15,847 nucleotides of DNA from an uncultured Eubacteriales bacterium (GCA_934486895.1 CAKSQZ010000025.1:1-15847); one strand, 5' to 3'; positions 6,850-13,548 are shown, counted from the first letter of the stretch. Numbers and translations: made by a program. The notes: generated by a model not told the origin, from the letters alone.

Positions 6850-7692
6850 ATGAAAACATCAAGAAAAATATCAACTGCCGCCGCTTATGCGGCACTCATC
6901 ATCATCTCGATAATCTGGGTAACGCCGATCTTCTGGACTCTGCTCACTTCATTTCGCGCGGAAGGCGGCTCGTTCACATCCTACTTCTTTCCGCAGTCCT
7001 ACACGCTCGACAACTATAAAGATCTGCTCACCGACACAAGTGTGTTTTCTTATCCGCAGTGGTTTTTAAACACGCTTATCGTCGCCGTCTGCTCGTGTGT
7101 GCTGACGACTGTCATCACACTGTCGGTCGCCTATGTCATCTCGCGAATGAGATTTCGCCTTAGAAAACCGTATATGAACACCGCACTTGTTCTCGGAATG
7201 TTTCCTGCGTTTATGAGCATGATCGCCGTTTATTATATTCTCAAAACCTTCGGGCTCACGCAAAGTCTCACTGCGCTTGTGCTTATCTATTCGGGCTCGG
7301 CAGGACTGTCGTTTTATGTTGCAAAGGGCTTTTTCGATACTATTCCGAAAAGTCTTGACGAAGCTGCAAAAATCGACGGCGCAACGCAGTCGCAGATATT
7401 TTTCAAAATAACTCTGCCGCTGTCGAAGCCGATAATCGTCTATACCGCGATGACGGCGTTTATGGCGCCTTGGGCAGATTTTATTTTCGCGCGTGTGATA
7501 ATGGGAGATAATTACCGGAAATACACCGTTGCGGTCGGACTGTATCAAATGCTCTCGCGCGAGATGATCGATAAGTATTTCACGCAGTTTGCCGCAGGCG
7601 CAATGTTGATCGCAGTGCCTGTGACCGTGCTGTTTATCACGCTGCAGCGGTTCTATGTCGAGGGCGTGACCGGCGGCGCAGTCAAAGGATAG
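6850..7692 (+). CDS. malG: Sugar ABC transporter permease, MalG type
   Basis: A 280-residue inner-membrane permease pairing with the MalF-type protein. Helices are visible near 10-32, 72-98, 108-132, 140-160, 190-212 and 248-268, and the EAA loop is at 171-190 (EAAKIDGATQ..., ending ITLP). The end, QRFYVEGVTGGAVKG, is typical of the MalG family C-terminus. The start is fixed by the AGGAG at 6838. An in-frame ATG at 6697 would add 51 residues, but these come from repeat sequence found again at 7745 without any permease, so that start is rejected. Two near-identical 159-bp direct repeats flank the gene, and the downstream copy begins inside the TAG stop codon (7690-7692). It probably shares the malE transcript across the repeat cluster; I see no promoter just upstream. 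Confidence 0.92.
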   Translation: MKTSRKISTAAAYAALIIISIIWVTPIFWTLLTSFRAEGGSFTSYFFPQSYTLDNYKDLLTDTSVFSYPQWFLNTLIVAVCSCVLTTVITLSVAYVISRMRFRLRKPYMNTALVLGMFPAFMSMIAVYYILKTFGLTQSLTALVLIYSGSAGLSFYVAKGFFDTIPKSLDEAAKIDGATQSQIFFKITLPLSKPIIVYTAMTAFMAPWADFIFARVIMGDNYRKYTVAVGLYQMLSREMIDKYFTQFAAGAMLIAVPVTVLFITLQRFYVEGVTGGAVKG

Positions 7693-7778
7693 CAGCTCTG
7701 CTGCCCGTTGCCACGGTGGGCATAACGGCGGCAATGCCGCAGATATGCCGCGGAGAGTTACAGCGGTGGGGTACAAAA

Positions 7779-7814
7779 AATGCCCGACAAGAGGTTATCT
7801 TCTTGTCGAGCATT
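7779..7814 (-). terminator. Probable terminator of the minus-strand LRR gene
   Basis: On the minus strand: AATGCTCGACAAGA, an 8-nt loop, TCTTGTCGGGCATT, then TTTT. It is about 200 nt past the LRR stop. Sequence equal to the hairpin at 6731-6766. Confidence 0.6.
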
Positions 7815-7860
7815 TAATGTCGGATAAGATATATCTACCCACGGCAAAGTGGCTCTGCCA

Positions 7861-7892
7861 CCCGACAAGAGGTTATCTTCTTGTCGGGCTTT
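7861..7892 (+). terminator. Probable terminator of the malEFG transcript
   Basis: Perfect 10-bp stem CCCGACAAGA / TCTTGTCGGG with an 8-nt loop, followed by CTTTT on the plus strand. It is the first plus-oriented T-tailed hairpin after malG. Confidence 0.65.
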
Positions 7893-8010
7893 TAATGTTA
7901 GCTAATATGATAGCCGATCACGGCACGCCCACCGTGCTAACGGTCGAGTATAAAAAGTCGAATAAGATGTATCTACCCACGGCAAACCGACTTCGTCGGG
8001 GCAAAGCAGC

Positions 8011-9951
8011 TTAGTTGCCGCCGACAGCAGGCTGATCGCCGCTTGCCAAAGACGAAATGAGCATACGCACATCTGCGAGATTTGCCGCACCGTCATTTGT
8101 GGTATCGGCGTTCTTCTTAGCAATATCGGAAAGACTGTCGGTGCTGCCGCTTGCGATCACAGAAATAAGCACGCGGACATCATCGAGATTAACAATACCG
8201 TCGAGATTGACATCGCCGGGTGTGTTCGATAAGAGTCGGTATTCAAATTCGTTGTCAACAGCGTATTTCGCCGCGGTCGAGCCCTCGTTGCAATAGAGCA
8301 CAAGGCCGTCAACCTTGGAGTCTTTGTAGTTTTCGGTGATATATCCGAAAGGCTTTTCGCCAAGCTGTGCATTATCGCTGTAAACCGTCACACTCTTAAG
8401 CTCGGGGCAGCCGTTAAAAGCGCGCGCACCGAGCGATGTAACACCGCTTCCGATAACTGCGCTTGTGAGTGCGGCGTTGCTGGAAAACGCGCCGTAGTTT
8501 ATGGTTTTAACGCTGTCGGGAACAGCAATGCCGGTGAGCGAATTGCACTCGGATAAAGCATTGCTATCGATAGTTTCAAGTCCGTCGTTGAACTTGATCG
8601 ATCTGATATGACTGCTTTTAAACGAATATTTTCCGATAGTTTTAACGCTCGAGGGCACCGTGTAGTCTACTAAAGCGCAGGCGCCCGGATATGTGATAAG
8701 CGTTGTCATATCCTTGTTGAACAAAACGCCGTCCTGCGAGGAAAAGTATTTATTGTCGCTTTCAACAATGATCTTCTGAAGACCCTTGCAGAAGCCGAAA
8801 GAATCATCCTTTATGCTTGAGACATTGCTCGGAACAGTCACCTCTGTGAGAGCGTCGCAGTAAGCGAATGCGCGTATGTCGATGGATTTAACAGTGTTCG
8901 GGATCGTTATCGATTTGAGCGATCTGTCGCAGAAGAAAAGATAGGTGTCGATAGCGGTAAGTCCGTTGGGAAGTGTCGCCGATTCGAGTTTTTTGCAGAA
9001 GCTGAACGCATCGCTTCCGATGGTTTTGACGCTGTTCGGAAGCACAATGGATATAAGAACTTCGCAGCCTTCAAACGCACGTTTCCCGATAGTTTTGAGT
9101 CCGTTGCCGAAAGAGACATCCTGAAGCTTCTTATTGTATGCGAACACACCGTCGCCGATCGTTTCAACGCTGTCGGGCAGTGTCACGCTTTTAAGAGACG
9201 AGCACCAGAACGAATTTGCCGCAATGGTCTGAACTCCGCTCGGCACAGTGTAGGAAGTGTCCGCCTTTGCGAGAGGATACTGTAAGAGCGTTGTCATGCC
9301 TTTGTCAAACAAAACGCCGTCCTTCGAGCAGAAGTTTTCATTACCGGGATCGACATTTATCTCGGTGGCTTTCATGCAGCGGAAGAAAGCGCTTTCGCCG
9401 ATCTGCTTTACACTGCTCGGAATAGTGATAGTTCCGAAATACTCGCACCAGGCGATAGCGTAATCGCCGATGTATTCAAGACTGTTCGGGAGAACGAACG
9501 AGCTGTAATGAGTGCTTGACAGCGACTCGTCGGCAAGCAGGCGGGTGCCGTCTTTCACAGTGAGCGTGCCGTAGGTGTAACTGCGGCTTGTGTCGATAAG
9601 GCAGTCGCCTATGTAAAGGATACCGTTTTCCCAGTTAGACGAATTCTGATAGAAAGCGCTTTGTTCAAAAGCGGATCTTTTAATAGAGGTGACGCTGCTC
9701 GGAATGGTGAAGCTTTCGATGTTTGAGTACGAAAAAGCGCTGCCGCCGATAGTTGAAACCGTTTTTCCGGCGATCTCCGACGGAATATCGACCGATGTGT
9801 CGTAGCCGGTGTAGTTTGTGATCGCGGCTGTGCCGTCGTCAAGGACGGTGTAGCCGAATCCGTTCTCGCTGCCTGTTTCGATGGCGAGAGCTGTCGGCAT
9901 TGCCGCAAACGTAAGCAAAGCACACATGATGAGTGATAACAGTTTTTTCAT
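8011..9951 (-). CDS. Secreted BspA-type leucine-rich-repeat protein with dockerin
   Basis: A 646-residue exported protein. Residues 1-23 are a signal peptide with an ALA-I cleavage site. From about 60 to 525 there are BspA/LRR_5 repeats with the pattern ITIPSSVKSIGxxAFxxC. Two segments, about 204-246 and 400-443, share a longer insert (DGVLF-K-MTTL--YP) and look internally duplicated. Residues 579-638 are a dockerin with calcium loops DVNLDGIVNLDD and DTTNDGAANLAD, the second having Thr at the usual Asn/Asp third position. The protein should sit on a cohesin scaffold outside the cell and bind a protein or glycan partner; no catalytic domain is visible. The start follows an AAAGGGG ribosome site about 10 nt away. 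Its own consensus promoter lies at 10002-10030. The stop codon lies in the loop of a repeat-family hairpin. Confidence 0.93.
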   Translation of the reverse strand: MKKLLSLIMCALLTFAAMPTALAIETGSENGFGYTVLDDGTAAITNYTGYDTSVDIPSEIAGKTVSTIGGSAFSYSNIESFTIPSSVTSIKRSAFEQSAFYQNSSNWENGILYIGDCLIDTSRSYTYGTLTVKDGTRLLADESLSSTHYSSFVLPNSLEYIGDYAIAWCEYFGTITIPSSVKQIGESAFFRCMKATEINVDPGNENFCSKDGVLFDKGMTTLLQYPLAKADTSYTVPSGVQTIAANSFWCSSLKSVTLPDSVETIGDGVFAYNKKLQDVSFGNGLKTIGKRAFEGCEVLISIVLPNSVKTIGSDAFSFCKKLESATLPNGLTAIDTYLFFCDRSLKSITIPNTVKSIDIRAFAYCDALTEVTVPSNVSSIKDDSFGFCKGLQKIIVESDNKYFSSQDGVLFNKDMTTLITYPGACALVDYTVPSSVKTIGKYSFKSSHIRSIKFNDGLETIDSNALSECNSLTGIAVPDSVKTINYGAFSSNAALTSAVIGSGVTSLGARAFNGCPELKSVTVYSDNAQLGEKPFGYITENYKDSKVDGLVLYCNEGSTAAKYAVDNEFEYRLLSNTPGDVNLDGIVNLDDVRVLISVIASGSTDSLSDIAKKNADTTNDGAANLADVRMLISSLASGDQPAVGGN

Positions 9952-10001
9952 TGAATATAATCCCCTTTTCAGTTTTAAAATTGAGCCAAAACTGTATGTT
10001 C

Positions 10002-10030
10002 ATTATATCATAGTGCAAACACCCTGTCAA
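10002..10030 (-). promoter_or_regulatory. Consensus sigma-A promoter of the LRR-dockerin gene
   Basis: On the minus strand TTGACA (10025-10030), a 17-bp spacer, TATAAT (10002-10007): both hexamers perfect. The leader to the ATG is about 45 nt. Such a strong promoter suggests high, unregulated expression. Confidence 0.88.
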
Positions 10031-10045
10031 ATAAAACCTCTGCAG

Positions 10046-10074
10046 TTAACACATCTGTGTGGCGTACATATAAT
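10046..10074 (+). promoter_or_regulatory. Promoter of the small membrane protein gene
   Basis: TTAACA (10046-10051), 17-bp spacer, TATAAT (10069-10074). It is divergent from, and only about 16 bp away from, the LRR promoter, so the two could compete or share a regulator. Confidence 0.75.
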
Positions 10075-10080
10075 ATATTG

Positions 10081-10097
10081 CTCCCGCATGACGGGAG
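10081..10097 (+). promoter_or_regulatory. 5'-terminal leader hairpin
   Basis: CTCCCG-CATGA-CGGGAG, a perfect 6-bp stem. The predicted transcription start (about 10081) falls at its first base, and the ribosome site GAGAGG (10097-10102) overlaps its last base. It could protect the 5' end or modulate ribosome access. Confidence 0.5.
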
Positions 10098-10111
10098 AGA
10101 GGAATGATCTT

Positions 10112-10345
10112 ATGTATAGCTGTAACGACGACAGAGCGTGCGGCTGCAGAACAACGGGCTGTGTCGCTGTGATCCTCGGTATTCTTGCCGCCGCTCTTTT
10201 ATTCACTGTCGGACTGATCGTCGGCGCGTATCTTGCCGAGACCGTTATCTCGAACATTGTTCCGATGATAATTCTCGCATCGCTCCTTGCGCTCAGCCTT
10301 GCGCTGATCCTGATATTCAGATACTGCCGCTGCAGACAAAGCTGA
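10112..10345 (+). CDS. Small Cys-rich-ended two-helix membrane protein
   Basis: A 77-residue protein that I do not recognise. It has a short N-terminal cytosolic or external tail with three Cys (YSCNDDRACGCRTTGC), a hydrophobic helix at about 17-43, a second at about 46-68, and a C-terminal tail with two Cys and basic residues (RYCRCRQS). The clustered Cys at both ends could bind metal or form disulfides. The ATG at 10112 is preceded by GAGAGG at 9-nt spacing and by a promoter and leader hairpin, so it is real; the longer in-frame extension to 9881 would cross the LRR gene start and its promoter. It is a single-gene unit closed by a terminator at 10351-10380. Function unknown. Confidence 0.75.
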   Translation: MYSCNDDRACGCRTTGCVAVILGILAAALLFTVGLIVGAYLAETVISNIVPMIILASLLALSLALILIFRYCRCRQS

Positions 10346-10350
10346 CAGCA

Positions 10351-10380
10351 AAAGGGCGGAGTCGAAAGACTCTGCCCTTT
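10351..10380. terminator. Bidirectional terminator between converging genes
   Basis: Stem AAAGGGCGGAGTC / GACTCTGCCCTTT with a GAAA tetraloop and one G-U pair. It has A before and T after, so it can end both the small membrane protein transcript and the minus-strand gene at 10385. Confidence 0.88.
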
Positions 10381-10384
10381 AAAC

Positions 10385-11146
10385 TTAAAGCTCGATCTCA
10401 TTTGTCCTGATAATGTTTTTGCCGCGCCTGAGCGTTTCTGAGCGCAGCGAGAAAAATCTCGACTGCTTATCGAAAACAGCGATAGCCGCCGCAAGGTCGC
10501 AGTCGGAAACACCGCTCGGACAAAGCCTCGAAAATCCGCTTGCCGCTTTAAACACGCTTTCATCAAGCTCATTTCGTTCGTTGTTTATGTAAATGCAAGG
10601 CGGAGTTTCATCGGGCGACAGCACAAAATCCAGCTCGGCTGTGCTGCTGTTTTGCGGACGTATCACAAAATCCGTGCCGAAACGCTCAAGCGCGTCATTC
10701 GACAAAAGGCGGTACTTCTGCGGCTGTTCGGTGTAGATCTGAACACAGCCCGCGACTCTGAAAAGCTGAACCGCCCTGCGCGCATAACTGCCCGTGCGGT
10801 CGATGACGGTCGCGGTAAGAGACCGCTTATCGGTCTGCGCCCGACCGAGAATATACGCCGCCGTATTGAACAGTATGCCCCGAAGATACTCCGAAGAATC
10901 GAAGCAGTCGAGTCCCATGCCCTTGAGAGTGTCGGGCAGGATCAGCCGCCTTGAATACGAAAAAAGAGCCGCATTTGCGCGGTCGGCATTCAGCTTTCCG
11001 CACACTGTGTGCACCTCGATCATCTCGCAGCGGTATAGCTCGCGCCGCACCTTTTTGGTCTTGGACCGCACCGGTTTTAAGCGGTACCACAGCCGCAAAA
11101 ACGGATTTTTTCCGCAGTAATTTTTATGCTCGGCAACAAAAAACAT
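10385..11146 (-). CDS. Hypothetical protein, 253 residues
   Basis: I do not recognise this protein. It has no signal peptide and no clear membrane helix. The N-terminus is very basic (LRLWYRLKPVRSKTKKVRRELYR). A region near 112-146 (TATVIDRTGSYARRAVQLFR, then VAGCVQIYTEQPQKY) has beta-alpha-beta character, as in a nucleotide-binding or receiver-like fold, with conserved-looking Asp and Gly-Ser. A second half near 170-195 (LDFVLSPDETPPCIYINN) also looks like folded beta structure. It is a soluble cytosolic protein by appearance. The start is supported by AGGAG (complement at 11154-11158) 7 nt before the ATG. It diverges from glnN; no good promoter could be picked in its 5' region. A link to nitrogen control is possible from position only. 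Confidence 0.75.
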   Translation of the reverse strand: MFFVAEHKNYCGKNPFLRLWYRLKPVRSKTKKVRRELYRCEMIEVHTVCGKLNADRANAALFSYSRRLILPDTLKGMGLDCFDSSEYLRGILFNTAAYILGRAQTDKRSLTATVIDRTGSYARRAVQLFRVAGCVQIYTEQPQKYRLLSNDALERFGTDFVIRPQNSSTAELDFVLSPDETPPCIYINNERNELDESVFKAASGFSRLCPSGVSDCDLAAAIAVFDKQSRFFSLRSETLRRGKNIIRTNEIEL

Positions 11147-11230
11147 TTTAACACTCCTTAAATAATTTTCTTGTTTTTATTAAATATATTGCCGCCGGCA
11201 CAAAAATATTCGTCGAAATATATCTATATA

Positions 11231-11300
11231 TTGTGCTGTGACCTTTGCTGAAGCACAAGCAATTGAATTGAGAAAAAATGCTGAAATTTTTTGAAAAAAA
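11231..11300 (+). promoter_or_regulatory. Inverted repeat and phased A-tracts upstream of the glnN promoter
   Basis: TTGTGCT (11231-11237) and AGCACAA (11252-11258) form a perfect 7-bp inverted repeat 14 bp apart. Then A/T tracts at 11273-11278, 11284-11292 and 11294-11300 lie roughly one helical turn apart just upstream of the -35. Possible operator plus UP-element or bent DNA. It does not match the GlnR/TnrA site. Confidence 0.4.
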
Positions 11301-11303
11301 CGC

Positions 11304-11332
11304 TTGACAAACCGAAAACACGGTGCTATAAT
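11304..11332 (+). promoter_or_regulatory. Consensus promoter of glnN
   Basis: TTGACA (11304-11309), 17-bp spacer, TATAAT (11327-11332), with an extended TG at 11324-11325. Transcription should start near 11339, just before the attenuator. Confidence 0.92.
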
Positions 11333-11342
11333 CAATGCATAA

Positions 11343-11390
11343 ACAGCAAAGGCGCTGTGAACCCGATTGGGGTTCATAGCACCTTTTTTT
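11343..11390 (+). promoter_or_regulatory. Transcription attenuator in the glnN leader, possible ANTAR target
   Basis: Two exclusive structures are visible. Antiterminator hairpin P1: ACAGC-AAAGGC-GCTGT (11343-11358), directly followed by P2: GAACCC-GATTG-GGGTTC (11359-11375). Terminator: GGCGCTGTGAACCC (11351-11364) with GGGTTCATAGCACC (11370-11383), one G-U and one mismatch, then TTTTTTT (11384-11390). The P1 3' arm is part of the terminator 5' arm, so P1 blocks termination. ANTAR antiterminators are known to bind hairpins with six-base loops having A at 1 and G at 4; P1 fits, P2 does not. The regulator is not in the window. Confidence 0.7.
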
Positions 11391-11411
11391 GTTTTCACAC
11401 GAAATATCTTC

Positions 11412-11418
11412 AAGGAGG
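11412..11418 (+). promoter_or_regulatory. Ribosome binding site of glnN
   Basis: AAGGAGG, 8 nt before the ATG at 11427. It decides this start over the in-frame ATG at 11367, which lies inside the attenuator. Confidence 0.93.
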
Positions 11419-11426
11419 AAATACCT

Positions 11427-13514
11427 ATGAAAAATGTTCCTGAACTGTTCGGCAGCCTTGTTTTCAACGACAAGGTGATGCAGGAAAGATTGCCGAAGGA
11501 TGTCTATAAGGCGCTGAAGAACACCATTAAAAACGGTCGGCACCTCGAACTCGATATCGCAAATGTCGTAGCAAACGCCATGAAAGAGTGGGCAATTCAG
11601 AACGGTGCAACGCACTTCACTCACTGGTTCCAGCCGCTCACAGGCGTTACCGCAGAAAAGCACGACAGCTTTATCAGTCCTGACGGAAACGGCAATGTTG
11701 TTATGGAGTTTTCGGGCAAGGAGCTTGTTAAAGGCGAGCCGGACGCATCGAGCTTCCCCTCGGGCGGCTTGAGAGCGACCTTTGAAGCAAGAGGCTACAC
11801 CGCATGGGATCCGACCTCGTACGCTTTCATTAAGGACGGTTCACTTTGCATTCCGACAGCGTTCTGCTCATACAGCGGCGAGGCGCTCGATAAAAAGACT
11901 CCGCTTCTGCGTTCGATGGAGGCGCTCGATGTTCAGGCAAGAAGAATCTTAAAGCTCTTCGGCAAGACTGATGTTAAGCGCGTCATCACCACCGTCGGCC
12001 CTGAGCAGGAATATTTCCTCATAGATAAAGAGATGTACTTAAAGCGTCCCGACCTGATCTACACCGGCAGAACGCTGTTCGGAGCAAGACCTCCGAAAGG
12101 TCAGGAACTCGACGATCACTATTTCGGCGTTTTGAAGCAGAGAGTATCCGATTATATGAAGGATCTCGATGAAGAGCTCTGGAAGCTCGGTATCAGCGCC
12201 AAGACAAAGCACAACGAAGTTGCTCCGGCTCAGCATGAGCTCGCACCTGTGTTCTCAACAACAAATGTCGCTACCGATCACAACCAGCTCACCATGGAAA
12301 TGATGAGAAAGATCGCCGACAGACACGGCATGGCGTGCCTGCTGCATGAGAAGCCGTTTGCAGGCGTCAACGGTTCCGGTAAGCACAACAACTGGTCGAT
12401 CTCGACCGATAAGGGCAAGAACCTGCTTGATCCCGGCGAGACACCTTATGAAAACGCTCAGTTCCTTGTTTTCCTTGTTGCCGTTATCAAAGCAGTCGAT
12501 GATTATCAGGATATGATGCGTGTATCGGTTGCTTCCGCAGGCAACGATCACCGTCTCGGAGCAAATGAAGCTCCCCCTGCTATCGTTTCGATGTTTGTGG
12601 GCGATGAGCTCGGCGCGATCCTTGAGTCTATCGAGAACGGCGTTGTATACCACGGCGCAGAGCGTGTTGAAATGGAGATCGGCGCATCGGTTCTTCCGCA
12701 TTTCCCGAAGGACACCACCGATCGTAACAGAACCTCGCCGTTTGCATTCACCGGCAACAAGTTCGAGTTCAGAATGCTCGGTTCGACGCTTTCTATCGCA
12801 GGCCCGAACATTATCCTGAACACCGCTGTTGCCGAATCGCTTCGTCAGTTTGCCGACGAGCTTGAAAATGCTGCCGACTTCAATAAGGCTGTTAAGGCAC
12901 TGCTGCAGCGTGTTATCAAGGATCATAAGAAGATCATCTTCAACGGCAACGGTTACTCCGCAGAGTGGGAGAAGGAAGCTGAAAAACGCGGACTTCTCAA
13001 CCTGAAGTCCACACCGGACGCTCTGCCGGCAATGATCGAGCCGAAGAATATCAAGCTGTTTGTCGATCACGGTGTATTCACCGAAACAGAGCTCCGCTCG
13101 AGATATGAGATCAACCTTGAGAATTACAGCAAGATCATCAATATCGAGGCTCTCACAATGATCGATATGGTCAAGAAAGATGTTGTCTCGGCTGTTATGG
13201 CTTATGAGCAGGCGCTCACCGATGCTGTGACAAGCAAGAAGGCTATCGGCGTTCCGTGCGCTATGGAAGAAAGCCTGCTTAACAAGCTCGCATCGCTTGC
13301 GGATGTCATGTATAAGAAGCTCGGCACTCTGGAGGACGCTGTTCTCGGCGAGAAAGATGTCGAAGAGGGCTTGAAGCTGGCTAAGTATTCGAGAGAAACT
13401 ATCTTCATGGATATGCAGAGTCTCAGAGAAACAGTCGATGAGATCGAAGCTACCGTGGCGAGCGATTATTGGCCGCTCCCGACTTACGGCGAGATGCTTT
13501 TCAGCGTGCTGTAA
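11427..13514 (+). CDS. glnN: Type III glutamine synthetase
   Basis: A 695-residue GSIII enzyme that joins ammonium to glutamate with ATP in the cytosol; the length is usual for GSIII and far above GSI (about 450). Seen in order: FTHWFQPLTG (64-73), EFSGKELVKGEPDASSFPSGG (94-114), WDPTSYAF (127-134), metal-site GPEQEYFL (191-198), TKHNEVAPAQHELAP (260-274), VNGSGKHNNWS (314-324) at the ammonium/ATP site, SAGNDHRLGANEAPPA (370-385), and NRTSPFAFTGNKFEFR (434-449). The C-terminal helical region (about 560-680) is GSIII-specific. The start is chosen on the strong AAGGAGG at 11412. Expression should depend on read-through of the leader attenuator. It is followed after 121 bp, holding a second attenuator, by the amt-PII gene, so the two likely form one nitrogen-assimilation operon. 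Confidence 0.97.
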   Translation: MKNVPELFGSLVFNDKVMQERLPKDVYKALKNTIKNGRHLELDIANVVANAMKEWAIQNGATHFTHWFQPLTGVTAEKHDSFISPDGNGNVVMEFSGKELVKGEPDASSFPSGGLRATFEARGYTAWDPTSYAFIKDGSLCIPTAFCSYSGEALDKKTPLLRSMEALDVQARRILKLFGKTDVKRVITTVGPEQEYFLIDKEMYLKRPDLIYTGRTLFGARPPKGQELDDHYFGVLKQRVSDYMKDLDEELWKLGISAKTKHNEVAPAQHELAPVFSTTNVATDHNQLTMEMMRKIADRHGMACLLHEKPFAGVNGSGKHNNWSISTDKGKNLLDPGETPYENAQFLVFLVAVIKAVDDYQDMMRVSVASAGNDHRLGANEAPPAIVSMFVGDELGAILESIENGVVYHGAERVEMEIGASVLPHFPKDTTDRNRTSPFAFTGNKFEFRMLGSTLSIAGPNIILNTAVAESLRQFADELENAADFNKAVKALLQRVIKDHKKIIFNGNGYSAEWEKEAEKRGLLNLKSTPDALPAMIEPKNIKLFVDHGVFTETELRSRYEINLENYSKIINIEALTMIDMVKKDVVSAVMAYEQALTDAVTSKKAIGVPCAMEESLLNKLASLADVMYKKLGTLEDAVLGEKDVEEGLKLAKYSRETIFMDMQSLRETVDEIEATVASDYWPLPTYGEMLFSVL

Positions 13515-13548
13515 GCTGAGTAAAACACCAAACAAATAAATATTGTGG

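Larger units (their letters stand above)
7691..8010. repeat. Repeat cluster between malG and the LRR gene
   Basis: A 318-bp gene-free stretch between converging genes. It holds the second copy of the 159-bp repeat (7691-7849), palindrome copy 5 (7726-7753), a minus-oriented terminator hairpin (7779-7814), a GGCAAA hairpin with stem GTGGC/GCCAC (7849-7861), a plus-oriented terminator hairpin (7861-7892), an inverted CCGTGCTAACGG unit (near 7927-7945), a GGCAAA hairpin with stem CCGAC/GTCGG (7987-7999), and a last one whose loop is the LRR stop codon (8006-8018). Confidence 0.85.

Noticed and set aside
9881..10111. Upstream in-frame extension of the 77-residue membrane protein
   Set aside because: It would cross the start codon and both promoters of the divergent pair; the ATG at 10112 has a ribosome site and fits the hydrophobic profile.
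11231..11303. GlnR/TnrA operator before glnN
   Set aside because: The nearest match (TGTGA-N7-TGAAG) lacks the CA of the second half-site TNACA.
11339..11390. Glutamine riboswitch (glnA RNA motif) in the glnN leader
   Set aside because: The leader is too short and lacks the three-way junction expected; only two adjacent hairpins and a terminator can be drawn.
11367..11426. 20-codon extension of glnN
   Set aside because: The upstream ATG lies inside the terminator stem, while AAGGAGG at 11412 points to 11427 and the GSIII N-terminus matches from there.
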